Assembly (NCBI GenBank): GCA_045604545.1
Contig: JAZUOG010000047.1
Coordinates: 1-64,000 of the forward strand
Source of the DNA: RGIG1959 sp045604545
GTDB taxonomy: Bacteria; Bacillota; Clostridia; Oscillospirales; Acutalibacteraceae
DNA: 64,000 nucleotides
Direction of reading: 5' to 3'
Shown piece after piece: positions 33,298-43,800 of the stretch. The notes under the pieces are model-generated. The model was not told the DNA's origin. It made no database searches and saw nothing but the letters and a program-made list of their open reading frames with translations. Numbering within the stretch: the first letter of the stretch is position 1; every line of letters starts with the position of its first letter. The position numbers and the translations under genes are program-made.

Positions 33298-35553
33298 ATG
33301 TACGAAATCAAATATAACGATCAGGATGTATTCCGTGATCTGATCGCCGATCAAAAAATTCACCGTAACGGTGAATACGATTTCACCTATGAAAACCGCT
33401 TCATTCTTTATCATATCCGTAAATACGGCAAATTGCACTATGTCGCGTTCGATCTGCTGACCGACCGCGAATACAGCATCACCACCACAAAGAAGGATGA
33501 CTACCTTCAAAATACCTATACGCGATTGATCCCGCTGATCATCGAGCGCACCCGAAGCCATACCACCCGCGATTGCACAAGGATGATGGTGGATCGCCCT
33601 TTTGAGTTTATTGATCTGATCTTCCGTTTCGTGCTTCCCGAAAACGGCTATGCCGTTCGTGAAGAACAGATCAAGCTGTGCAAGCGGATGTACCACGGCT
33701 TTCTCAATAAACAAGTGTCCGTCTGCGAAGCCGAAGTCGGCACAGGCAAAACCTTCGCCTATCTCGTCGCCGGTCTGCTCGCAAGAAAATACAACATCGA
33801 CAAACACAACCGCGTCGAACCCGTCACGATCGTGACCGCAACCATCGAACTTCAAAAAAGCCTCGTCGAAAAAGAGATCCCGCGACTCTCACAGATGCTG
33901 TACACCTACGGGATCATCGACCGTCCGCTCCAAGCCAATCTGCTTAAAGGGCGTAAACACTATTTTTGCCGTTTGCGGTATCAGGACTATATCGCAGGTT
34001 TGCAACAACACCCCGAACTCCATCATCGGGAGATCAAAAATGCCGTTGCTGTCGGAACGCTTCCGCAGGGTGTGGATCTTGACCGCTATAATCTCGAAGC
34101 TGTCGTGAAACAGAAGATGTGCGTCGACGGAGCTTGCAGTGAGTGTCCGTACTGTGATACCTGCGAGTATATTCGCATGGTCAATACGATCCGTGAAAAT
34201 CGCGGTGCGGAGTTTCAAATCCTCAATCATAACCTGTATATCGTTGCTATGAAAGAAGAAAGCACCCGCACCCGGCAATTGCATCCGAGCAGCTTTATTG
34301 TAATCGACGAAGCCCATAACTTCCGCAACACCGCCGAAGAACTGTACGGCGAACAACTAAGCGAAACCATGATCCCGTGGTATATCTCCGATACGCTCAC
34401 ACGCTGTGAAAACTTTGTGATCCGCCCGAAACACCGTGCGGCACTCTCGGCACTTCGGACGGAGAATACGGCGTTGTTTGCGGATCTCCGATCGATCCTC
34501 AATGACCTGTCGGATTTCGGAAATGATTTCACCTTCACCATTTCTCATCGCCGAAGCCTCACACGGATGGGTGTGATCCTCCGTGAATGCGAAGGATATC
34601 TACCTAACCGTAAAGGCGAGATTTCCCCTTCGGGCATGAAGGTCAACAACGCTCTTCAACTGCTGACAAAAATGTCCGACAACTATTATTGGATCGAAAG
34701 CGATCAAAACGGTGAGATCACCCTGTGCGGTGCGCCGAAAAATGTCACCGATAAAATGTACGATTGCATCTGGAACCGAACCGCCAGTCATGTGCTGACC
34801 AGCGGCACGATGTCTGATGGTAACGGCTTTGGCTTTTTTAAGAAAGAGAACGGTCTGGACAGGATCCCCGAACACTTGTTGTCCGAAGTCCAGATTGAGT
34901 CCCCTTTTGATTATACCCGTCATGCACGATTGTATATCCCCGCCGATCTGCCGCTCCCCGATAATCACGATCGGAAATACATTGCAGCGGTAGCGGATCG
35001 GATTGAAGAACTTATCCGTGCAACAAACGGACACACGGCCATCCTGTTTACATCGTATTACGCGCTCAATGCCGTTTATTTAGCCTTACAGAACCGCTTG
35101 CTCGATTACAACGTGATCCGTATGAATTCCGGTGATAAGACCGCCATCCGTGACTTTCAACTCGCCAAAAACGGCGTGTTGTTCGCATCGGGATCGATGT
35201 GGGAAGGTGTGGACTGTGCAGGTGATTGCCTGTCATCGGTAATCATTGTGCGGTTGCCGTTTCCGCGTCGCTCGATACAGATGCAACGCAAAAAAGAACA
35301 ATGCGACAGCCATCGTGAATTCATCGACAACCATTGTGTGCCGAGCATGATCATCAAGCTCCGACAAGGTGTCGGGCGGTTGATCCGCACCGAAACGGAC
35401 ACAGGCGTGGTATCGATCCTCGATCCTCGCGCCAGCCGCGTCGACTACCATAAAGCGATCGTCGCGGCACTCGGCAAATACCCGATCATTCAATCGGTCG
35501 ACGATATCAAGGAATTCATCATGAGCGTGAAAGATGCGGATTACTATGAATGA
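33298..35553 (+). CDS. DinG/XPD-like superfamily 2 DNA helicase
   Basis: 751 residues. Walker A EVGTGKTFAY near residue 148, a four-cysteine group CVDGACSECPYCDTC near 276-290 that matches the 4Fe-4S position of XPD/DinG helicases, DEAH box VIDEAHNF near 338, and motif VI QGVGRLIRTETD near the C-terminus. It is a 5'-3' DNA helicase by family. The residues before the P-loop form an element-specific N-terminus without an exonuclease domain. AAGGAG precedes ATG 33298. It probably serves replication or processing of the island. Confidence 0.88.
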   Translation: MYEIKYNDQDVFRDLIADQKIHRNGEYDFTYENRFILYHIRKYGKLHYVAFDLLTDREYSITTTKKDDYLQNTYTRLIPLIIERTRSHTTRDCTRMMVDRPFEFIDLIFRFVLPENGYAVREEQIKLCKRMYHGFLNKQVSVCEAEVGTGKTFAYLVAGLLARKYNIDKHNRVEPVTIVTATIELQKSLVEKEIPRLSQMLYTYGIIDRPLQANLLKGRKHYFCRLRYQDYIAGLQQHPELHHREIKNAVAVGTLPQGVDLDRYNLEAVVKQKMCVDGACSECPYCDTCEYIRMVNTIRENRGAEFQILNHNLYIVAMKEESTRTRQLHPSSFIVIDEAHNFRNTAEELYGEQLSETMIPWYISDTLTRCENFVIRPKHRAALSALRTENTALFADLRSILNDLSDFGNDFTFTISHRRSLTRMGVILRECEGYLPNRKGEISPSGMKVNNALQLLTKMSDNYYWIESDQNGEITLCGAPKNVTDKMYDCIWNRTASHVLTSGTMSDGNGFGFFKKENGLDRIPEHLLSEVQIESPFDYTRHARLYIPADLPLPDNHDRKYIAAVADRIEELIRATNGHTAILFTSYYALNAVYLALQNRLLDYNVIRMNSGDKTAIRDFQLAKNGVLFASGSMWEGVDCAGDCLSSVIIVRLPFPRRSIQMQRKKEQCDSHREFIDNHCVPSMIIKLRQGVGRLIRTETDTGVVSILDPRASRVDYHKAIVAALGKYPIIQSVDDIKEFIMSVKDADYYE

Positions 35554-35764
35554 AACTGTCACCCAAGCACCTCGCAATGTGCAAATCGAACAAGCAAGAA
35601 AAAATGCCAATTATCTCAAAATGGCCTACGTGCTGGATTTTTTGTTTGAAACCAATGCAATTACCGAAGCCCAGCTTACTCAAGCAAAACGCTATTACTA
35701 CCAAATGGCAGGTGCCGATATCATTGTTCCCTTTACGCCGCGTCATAAGTTTACAGCAGCATAG
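35546..35764 (+). CDS. Small helical protein upstream of recombinases
   Basis: 72 residues, overlapping the helicase stop by 8 bases. The second half (LDFLFETNAITEAQLTQAKRYYYQM) resembles the paired-helix SHOCT-type modules found in small genes beside clostridial serine recombinases. A role as recombination directionality factor or recombinase accessory is a guess from position. Confidence 0.6.
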   Translation: MNETVTQAPRNVQIEQARKNANYLKMAYVLDFLFETNAITEAQLTQAKRYYYQMAGADIIVPFTPRHKFTAA

Positions 35765-35876
35765 CGCATCCGAGGACTGTCTTTTAGTGCAAATAAAAGT
35801 GTCCGTTCTGCGCTGGATATATCCGTGTAACTCAATATAATTGTGTTGTAAAAAGATGCCGAAAGGAGAGAAGAAG

Positions 35877-37412
35877 ATGCCAAAGCCCCGACTTATCACC
35901 CCAACGCTGAAATCATCGAAGATCCTGCGTGTCGCTGCTTACTGTCGTGTGTCTTCTTCCTCGGCAGATCAGCTTAATTCCTACGTCCGACAGGTCGAGG
36001 TGTACACAAAACTCATCAACAGTCGCCCCGATTGGGAACTCGTTGAAGTGTTCGCCGACGAGGGCATCAGCGGCACCTCCGCTGAAAAACGCCCGGAATT
36101 CATGCGGATGATCACCATGTGTGAAAAAGGTCAGATCGATCTCATCATCACAAAGTCCATGTCGCGATTCTGTCGCAACCAAAAGGAATCAACCGAGTAT
36201 GTCCGCAAACTGAAACTGCTCGGTGTCGGCGTACAGTTCGAAAAAGAAGGGATCAACACCCTCTTAATGAACGACGAGATGCTGATGAACATCTTCGCCG
36301 CCATCGCTCAGGAAGAATCCCAAGCGATATCACAACACCTGCGTACCTCCATCGTCAAACGCATGGAACTCGGCGAGTATGTCGAATGTATGCCGTCTTA
36401 CGGCTTCCGCATTATAGACCGCAACCTGTGTATCTTCGAACCCGAAGCAGAGGTCGTGCGAGAGATCTTCGCCATGTACCTCGACGGCATGTCGATCCAT
36501 AAAATCGCCGATGAATTGAACGCTAACGAAGTACCGACCAAGTTCGGCGGGATCTGGTATGCCGCCACCGTATCGTATATACTGACCAACGAACGGTATG
36601 TCGGCGACAGCCTCTTCCAAAAGACCTACACCGAGCCGACCGTCCCCTTCAAACGCCATGTCAATCGAGGAGAAGCGGATCAGTTCTATGCCACCGATAC
36701 CCATCCGTATATCGTAGATCGTGACACCTTCGACAAGGTGCAATCGCTCTTTCAAAAACGAAAGGATCGTTTCAACAAAATAGAGCGTCAACAGACGTAT
36801 CCCTTAACGAGTCGCATTCGCTGTGCTGAATGCGGCTCGTTTTATCGTCGTAAGGTACGATCGGGATGTATCAAGTGGGTGTGTACACGCCACGAAAAAG
36901 ATGCAAGCTCGTGCCACTCCTATTACTATGACGAAGAACGCATCTACGACGGGTTCATCCACGTGATCAACAAACTCCGGTTCGGTCAGGAACGCATCCT
37001 CGACCAAGTTGCCGCCATGCTGAACGAAGCCCTCACCGATGTCAAACACAACAGTAAAAACGCAATGGAAATCAGCGAAAAGATCGCCGAAGTCAACGGC
37101 AAGATCCTCATGCTCGATCAGCTCCATACCAAAGGCATCCTCAACGCGGACATTCATCGCATACAGGTCAGCGAACTGCAACGCGAATTACGCGATCTGC
37201 GGCAACAGCGACAAGCGGAATTCACCTCGCCGTTATCCGATATGGCAGATGCAGTCAAAAAGCTTCGCCACGTCCTCGGCGAGATCGAAGAACCACTCGA
37301 AGAATTTGATGATCACCTGTTCGAGGATACCGTCACGGATATACTCATCGACCACGATGACCAAATGACGATCACACTCCTCGGTGGGTTGAAATTTACA
37401 GAACGGATTTAA
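35877..37412 (+). CDS. Large serine recombinase 1
   Basis: 511 residues. N-terminal resolvase domain with the catalytic Ser in AAYCRVSS and the EGISGTSAEKRPEF segment. The recombinase domain (IHKIADELNANEVPT) and a zinc ribbon (CAECGSFYRR ... CTRHEKDASSC) follow, then a coiled coil. AAAGGAG fixes the start at 35877. Such enzymes integrate and excise elements at short att sites. It is the first of three tandem recombinase genes. Confidence 0.92.
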   Translation: MPKPRLITPTLKSSKILRVAAYCRVSSSSADQLNSYVRQVEVYTKLINSRPDWELVEVFADEGISGTSAEKRPEFMRMITMCEKGQIDLIITKSMSRFCRNQKESTEYVRKLKLLGVGVQFEKEGINTLLMNDEMLMNIFAAIAQEESQAISQHLRTSIVKRMELGEYVECMPSYGFRIIDRNLCIFEPEAEVVREIFAMYLDGMSIHKIADELNANEVPTKFGGIWYAATVSYILTNERYVGDSLFQKTYTEPTVPFKRHVNRGEADQFYATDTHPYIVDRDTFDKVQSLFQKRKDRFNKIERQQTYPLTSRIRCAECGSFYRRKVRSGCIKWVCTRHEKDASSCHSYYYDEERIYDGFIHVINKLRFGQERILDQVAAMLNEALTDVKHNSKNAMEISEKIAEVNGKILMLDQLHTKGILNADIHRIQVSELQRELRDLRQQRQAEFTSPLSDMADAVKKLRHVLGEIEEPLEEFDDHLFEDTVTDILIDHDDQMTITLLGGLKFTERI

Positions 37413-37422
37413 GGTGAAGGAC

Positions 37423-38295
37423 ATGAAAACGATACGCTATATCCCCTACGGATACACCGTCCGCGACGGCCGCACGATCGTCGAACACGACGAAGCCGAT
37501 GTCATCCGCGAGATCTTCTCCATGTATATCACGGGATCATCGCTCAAGGACATCGCCGAATGGCTCACAGCACGACGAATACCGTATACCGAGAAGATCG
37601 ACGAGTGGGATAAAGCGAGAGTATCACGGATCATCGAAAACATCCGCTACATCGGTGATGACGAATACGATCCGATCATCGACGAAACCATTTTTCAGAA
37701 TGCGATCAATGCCAAACGCGCCCGGCAACAGAAAACGCCGGCGTGTGAAAGCGAGGGAATCCGCCTCCTCCGCAACCGCGTGAAATGCGAGAAATGCGGA
37801 CAACCGATGGTCAGGCGAATCAGTTCCCGATTCCATGTCAAGGAAAGTTGGGTATGCATCAACGAGGACTGCAAATGCCGCATCCGCATCAGCGACAGCG
37901 ACCTGCTCCAAAAGATCACCTTGCTGATGAATCGGCTGATCGCCAACAGCGAACTTCTGATCCCGAAACCCAAAATACGCACAGAGGACTCCCCGATGGT
38001 CAGACAGATAAAAGAGGATATCCGCACAGAACTGCAAAGCGACTACCCAAGCGATGACCTGCTGATCAGCAAGATCCGCGAGTGTGCTTCGCAGCTATAC
38101 AAGGAAAGCCAAGCCAAGAGCATGATCGCCGTACAGCTCGCACGAAAGCGGGTGATGCTGATGAAACCGCAGGAAAACTTCAACGGCGATTACTTCACCG
38201 ACATTGTTGCCTTCATCACGCTCGGTGCCAACGGCAAAGTGAGTCTGCACACCAATGTAGACAGCATCATAACGGAAGGAGGTGAACAAGAATGA
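37423..38295 (+). CDS. Recombinase-domain protein lacking the catalytic domain
   Basis: 290 residues. It begins directly with the recombinase DNA-binding domain (YIPYGYTVRDG, EIFSMYITGSSLKDIAEWL) and has a zinc ribbon (CEKCGQPMVRR ... CINEDCKC). There is no resolvase domain and no catalytic Ser, so it cannot cut DNA alone. It starts 10 bases after recombinase 1 and overlaps recombinase 3 by four bases, so it is a coherent gene and not a decayed fragment. A partner or specificity role is likely. Confidence 0.85.
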   Translation: MKTIRYIPYGYTVRDGRTIVEHDEADVIREIFSMYITGSSLKDIAEWLTARRIPYTEKIDEWDKARVSRIIENIRYIGDDEYDPIIDETIFQNAINAKRARQQKTPACESEGIRLLRNRVKCEKCGQPMVRRISSRFHVKESWVCINEDCKCRIRISDSDLLQKITLLMNRLIANSELLIPKPKIRTEDSPMVRQIKEDIRTELQSDYPSDDLLISKIRECASQLYKESQAKSMIAVQLARKRVMLMKPQENFNGDYFTDIVAFITLGANGKVSLHTNVDSIITEGGEQE

Positions 38296-39920
38296 GTGTC
38301 ACACGCATCCCGAAACGGGTAACGCTCATCGAACCCAAGAAATCGTTCATTGTGAACAAGGAACAGCATCACCAAAAGCGCGTCGCCGCATACTGCCGTG
38401 TATCCACAGACAGCGAAGAACAGCTTACCTCATACCAAAACCAAATGAGGGTATACACCGAAATGATCGCCGCGAACACCGAATGGGAATTCGCCGGTCT
38501 GTATGCCGACGAAGGTATCACAGGTACCCTCGCCGAAAAGCGACCGCGATTCCAAGCGATGATCGATGATTGCTTAAACGGCAAGATCGACTACATCATC
38601 ACCAAATCGGTCTCCCGATTCGCCCGAAACGTGGTCGAATGCATCGAGTATGTGCGTATCCTCAAAGCAAGAGGGATCGGCATCCTGTTCGAAGAACAGA
38701 GCATCGACACGCTCAAAGCAGACAGCGAAATGTACCTTATCATCTATGCCGCCTTCGCTCAATCCGAATCCGAGAGCATGAGCAAAAACATCACATGGGC
38801 ATTCCGCAAGAACTTCGAGGAAGGTAAAGTGTACATGATGTACAAGAAAACACTCGGTTACCGCAAAGGGGCAAACGGTGAACCCGAAATCGTCCCCGAA
38901 GAAGCGGTGTATGTCGACAGGATCTACAGTATGTACCTTGCAGGTGCTACGCTCGAACAAATATCCGAAACGATCAGAGCCGAGTCTCCAACCTTCCCAA
39001 ACAAAACCCTGTCATTCAGTAAAACGATGATCCTCCGCGTTCTCCAAAACGAAAAATACTGCGGTGATTGCATTCTCCAAAAAACAGTCACACTCGATCC
39101 CATCCTCAAAAAGCGGAAAGCCAATGACGGAGAAGCACCGATGTGGTATGTCGAGGGCAGTCATCCCGCCATCATCTCACGCGAAACCTTCAACAGAGTC
39201 CAAGAGGAAATGGCACGGCGAAAAACGATCACGCCTAAGTCAAAAAAGAACACCTTCACATCTACAGGAAAGTATTCCAAATACGCCTTGACCGATGTCC
39301 TTATCTGCGGGGAATGCGGTACGCGCTACCGTCGATGTACATGGACAGGTCACGGCAAGCGACGGATCGTATGGCGGTGTGTCAACCGCCTCGACTACGG
39401 TAAAAAATACTGTAAAGATTCGTTGACGGTCGATGAGCACCTCATCCAACAAGCCATCGTCCGCGCCCTCAACCAATTCAACAAACAGGACGAAGCAATG
39501 TACCTTGCACTGATGCGATCCACTATCGCCGATGCGATCGGTCTGACGAGCAGTAACGATGATATCAGCTTACTCGAACGACGGATCGATGCTCTGAATA
39601 AGCGTATCCTCGAAACGGTATCCGCAAGCGTTCAAAGCGGCGGGGATATCACCAATGCCGAGGATGAAATCAAAGAACTGTCCGAGCAAATCGGGCAGCT
39701 CAAGAGCCGCATCCGTGCCATCCAAGAAAGCACGATCGACGATGAAACCTTGCAAGCAAGAACCCAAAAAATCCAAGCCACCATCGATGAACGGTTCGGA
39801 CACAGCGATGAATATGATGATTCTATCGTCAGGCAGATGGTCGAATGTGTCAAAGTATATGCCGATGGACGAATTACCGTGATATTTGGGGGTGGCGTAG
39901 AGATCGAAGAACATGTATAA
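38292..39920 (+). CDS. Large serine recombinase 3
   Basis: 542 residues. Resolvase domain with AAYCRVSTDSEEQ (catalytic Ser) and DEGITGTLAEKRPRF, recombinase domain, zinc ribbon (CGECGTRYRRCTW ... CVNRLDYGKKYC) and a long C-terminal coiled coil. Its start overlaps the previous gene (ATGA). It resembles recombinase 1 in plan but is clearly diverged, so this is not a recent duplication. Confidence 0.92.
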   Translation: MSVTRIPKRVTLIEPKKSFIVNKEQHHQKRVAAYCRVSTDSEEQLTSYQNQMRVYTEMIAANTEWEFAGLYADEGITGTLAEKRPRFQAMIDDCLNGKIDYIITKSVSRFARNVVECIEYVRILKARGIGILFEEQSIDTLKADSEMYLIIYAAFAQSESESMSKNITWAFRKNFEEGKVYMMYKKTLGYRKGANGEPEIVPEEAVYVDRIYSMYLAGATLEQISETIRAESPTFPNKTLSFSKTMILRVLQNEKYCGDCILQKTVTLDPILKKRKANDGEAPMWYVEGSHPAIISRETFNRVQEEMARRKTITPKSKKNTFTSTGKYSKYALTDVLICGECGTRYRRCTWTGHGKRRIVWRCVNRLDYGKKYCKDSLTVDEHLIQQAIVRALNQFNKQDEAMYLALMRSTIADAIGLTSSNDDISLLERRIDALNKRILETVSASVQSGGDITNAEDEIKELSEQIGQLKSRIRAIQESTIDDETLQARTQKIQATIDERFGHSDEYDDSIVRQMVECVKVYADGRITVIFGGGVEIEEHV

Positions 39921-39955
39921 TAGAGTCAATGAAACAAACCAAAAGGAGAAGAACT

Positions 39956-40771
39956 ATGCGTAAAGTAGCAATGTGTATGGCTGTGGTTATGATGCTTATG
40001 ATGATCACAGGGTGTACGCCGAACACCTCCACAGAGGATACGGCGATCACCACGACCACAACGGTCGCATCGATCACCACGACCGCATCCACCACAGCCA
40101 CCGAGGATGTATCCTCCACGGAAACAGGATCGGCATCGACCACCGAAAACGGTGTGACAACCTCGACCGACAAATCAAACGCAGGGTCTACGGTCACGAC
40201 CACAAAGTCGAAAGCCACCACCGTGAAAACCACAAGCCCGTCAACAAAAGTGACGACCAAAAAGTCGACGACACAAGCGACCACACGGTTGACAACGAAG
40301 GCCACTACCGTCAAGCCTACCACAAAGGCGACAACCAAACAAACGACGGCGGCGACCACAAGAAAGCCAACCACGGTTACGACAAAAGCGCCGACAACGG
40401 CAAAAACTACCGTGAAAACAACCGTCACCACCACACGGGCGACCACAACCACCAAGAAACCCACGACCACCACAACGGCAGCTCCGCAAACAATGACGCT
40501 CGCCGAAGCCGAAGCATATGCCAATGCATACCTTGAAAGTCTCGGTATGGAGATCGATTATACGGCAACACCGAGTAACGCGGGATATATGCCGCCAATG
40601 ACTTGGGATGTCGGCGATACATACGAAGAAAAACAATATTTCATCCGTATGCATATCGATATCACGATCGAACACCGAGGTCTGTTGCCCGGACATCCGA
40701 TGCGGGCAGTCGCTGAGTACCGACCGAATGAGTGGGATAACACCTACGGGTGGTTGTACATCCTCCACTAA
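39956..40771 (+). CDS. Threonine-rich lipoprotein
   Basis: 271 residues. The signal peptide ends in a lipobox MMITGC (Cys20). Residues 21-178 are almost entirely Thr with Lys, Ala and Ser (TTKAPTTAKTTVKTT-like runs), a mucin-like stalk probably extended and possibly O-glycosylated. A small C-terminal domain follows (LAEAEAYANAYLESLG ... EWDNTYGWLYILH). It is likely displayed on the outer face of the membrane. It lies directly between the recombinases and the adhesin. Confidence 0.8.
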   Translation: MRKVAMCMAVVMMLMMITGCTPNTSTEDTAITTTTTVASITTTASTTATEDVSSTETGSASTTENGVTTSTDKSNAGSTVTTTKSKATTVKTTSPSTKVTTKKSTTQATTRLTTKATTVKPTTKATTKQTTAATTRKPTTVTTKAPTTAKTTVKTTVTTTRATTTTKKPTTTTTAAPQTMTLAEAEAYANAYLESLGMEIDYTATPSNAGYMPPMTWDVGDTYEEKQYFIRMHIDITIEHRGLLPGHPMRAVAEYRPNEWDNTYGWLYILH

Positions 40772-40794
40772 CCGACAACAGCATAACCCCTCCC

Positions 40795-40840
40795 AAGAGA
40801 GTCAAGCAGCTCGAAACGCTGTTTGACTCTCTTTCTTGTT
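40795..40840 (+). terminator. Terminator between lipoprotein and adhesin genes
   Basis: 11-bp stem 40795-40805 / 40823-40833 followed by TCTTGTT. Confidence 0.75.
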
Positions 40841-40893
40841 TCACTGACTCTTTTATAAATAAAAACCATATGCGAACGAAAGGAATGATGCAC

Positions 40894-43800
40894 ATGAAGA
40901 AAAGTATGAAAGCACTCATTAGTATTGTGCTGATTCTTGCACTTCTGATGAGTTACGCCCCGTCAATCGTATTGGCGGCACCACAATCTCCTTCCTGCGA
41001 GCGAACAGGCATTTATGCCCTCAAGGATGTGACCCTTGTTCCGCCTTTCAAGAGTGACGGTACGGCGAACACGAAAGCGGTTGTCGTCAAGGCAAAAGAT
41101 GCGCGCATCATGCATTTCACGGTGGACAACGGTACCAAACTGTGTTATTGCATCGAACCCGGCGCAGGTCTCACAGTCGATTCCACGATTGATTCCGCGA
41201 AAGCGAATAAGTATTGGACGGCTTTGAAAAACTCGCCCGATGCAAAACATCAAAAGATCGTACAAGGCATTTATCGTTGTGTTGCTCTGGCCGATCACAT
41301 GAACCCGACCAAAGATGCCGATGTCCATGCGATCGCACAAATCGTGCTGTGGGAGATCATCTGCGGTATCCGCGATCCGCTGACCGGCGAAGCATTGAAA
41401 ACGACACTTCAAGACAGCTTTGCCAACCTTGCCACGACCGATCAGCAAACATATTATCACGATCGCTATGTAAACTTTGTCAATGCATATAAACAGTTTG
41501 ATGATATTCCGAGCTGTATGTATTCGACTCCTGCGGCGGCAAAAGCAAAACCGATCACACTTCAATGGAACGCGACAAACAAGCGATATCAAGCGACTGT
41601 CACGGACTCCAAAGGTCTGCTTTCAAAGATGAACACATCGGGTATTTTTCCGAGTCATGTGAATGTGTCCAAGAGCGGCAACAACCTCACCATCTGGACC
41701 ACGCAACCGATTACAACGGTAACCGCCAGTTCCCGTATCAACAAGGATCACGGCTTCAGCACATCGACTTCTCCGTCGATGCTGATTTACGGCGGTACTC
41801 TTGAAACGGGTGATACGGCTCAAGCGGTGGTCAGTTCGTCCATCCCCGATCCTATGTCAGCGTATGTGGCTATCAAGACGGGTTCGGCCCCAACCACCGA
41901 GATCACCGTGAACAAGACGTGGGTGGACGATAATAACCGTGACGGTGTTCGTCCTTCCAAGATCACGGTCAATCTTCTTGCTGACGGCAACCTGTATAAA
42001 TCAAAAGATATCACGGCAGCGGACGGTTGGAAGTACACCTTCACAGGTCTGCCCGAATACAACAACAGCGGCGCCAAGATCAAGTACACGATTTCCGAAA
42101 ATCCTGTCCCCAAATATACGACCAGCTACAATGGCTTCACCATCATCAACACCCACCAAACGAGTATCGTTAAAACTTTTACGACAAAAACGTGGGATGA
42201 TAACGGGGATCAGGACGGTCTTCGTCCCGACAGCATTACGATCCGCCTGTATGCGGACGGCAAGGAGATCGACAGCAAAGTCGTGACCGAAGCCGATGGT
42301 TGGAAATACGAATTTGCTGACCTGCCGAAATACCGTGACGGCGGCGTAGAGATCAAGTATGAGATCAAGGAAGATCCCATTCCCGGCTACGACACTTCGT
42401 ATAACGGCTTCGATGTGATCAACACGCACATTCCCGAAAAGACACAGGTCAGCGGTCAAAAGACATGGGTGGATAATGATAATCAGGACGGCTACCGTCC
42501 CGACAGCATTACCGTCCGTCTCTTCGCCGACGGTGTGGAGATTGACAGCAAGGTTGTGACCGCAAAAGACGATTGGCGTTATGCTTTCACAAATCTGGAC
42601 AAGTACCGTGACCACGGTACCAAGATTGTCTATTCGATCTCCGAAGATCCCGTCCCCGAATACGCCACCACGTATGACGGCTTTAACATCACGAACACCC
42701 ATATCACCGAGAAAACCGAAATCAGCGGACAGAAAACATGGGATGACTGCGATGATCAGGACGGCATCCGTCCGACGAGCATTACCGTTCGTTTGTACCG
42801 CAACGGTGAGGAATACGATGCCCAAACCGTACACGCTCGTTATGGTTGGCAGTACCATTGGGACAACCTTGACAAATACGAACAAGGCGGTCTGCTGGTA
42901 GAGTGGACAGTCAAGGAAGATCCCGTCGACGGTTACACGCCGACTTATGATGGCTTTAATATCACGAATCATTACACTCCCCAAACCGTAGAGGTAAGCG
43001 GTGAGAAGCGTTGGGATGACAACGGCAACCAAGACGGTGTCCGTCCCGAAGAGATCACCGTCCGCCTTCTGCGCGACGGCGAGGAATATGCGGTATGCTC
43101 TGTCTCCGCTGAACAGGAATGGAAATACAAATTCGAGAACCTGCCGAAGTTCCGCGACGGCGGCGAAGAAATTGTCTGGACCGTTGTCGAGGACGAAGTC
43201 CCGCACTATGTCACCTCGTATGAGGGATACACCATCGTGAACACGCTGATCCCCGAAAAGACCGAGATCGGCGGCACCAAGACATGGAACGACAACAATA
43301 ATCAGGACGGCGTTCGTCCCGAAAAGATCATCGTTCGACTCTTCCGTGACGGTGAAGAATTCATGAGCCAAGAAATCACGGATGTCGACGGTGTGTGGTC
43401 GTACCTGTTCACCGATCTTGACGTTTACCGCGACGGTGGCATCAAGATCGAATGGACGGTCACCGAAGATGCAGTCGAGGGCTACACTACGACCTATGAT
43501 GGTTATAACATCATCAACACTCACGAAACCGCCAAGACCGATGTCGAAGGTGTGAAAACGTGGGTTGACGATGATGACCGTGACGGTCTGCGTCCCGACA
43601 GTATCACCGTCCGTCTCTATCGTGACGGCGAGGAATTCGATTCCAAGACTGTGACTGAAGCAGACGAATGGAAATACTCGTGGACAGGTCTCGATAAATT
43701 CCGCGACGGCGGTGTCGAGATCGTGTGGACAATCGATGAGGACGCTGTCGAGGGGTACACCAAAACGATCGACGGCTATAATCTGACGAACACGCATGAG

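Noticed and set aside
39874..40524. Val-rich antisense frame opposite the Thr-rich lipoprotein
   Set aside because: Thr codons read backwards give Val and Gly runs; the sense strand has a proper lipobox and ribosome site.
42001..43797. A 598-codon antisense frame inside the adhesin gene
   Set aside because: It mirrors the Cna-B repeats and has no start signals; it arises from the repetitive codon pattern of the real gene.
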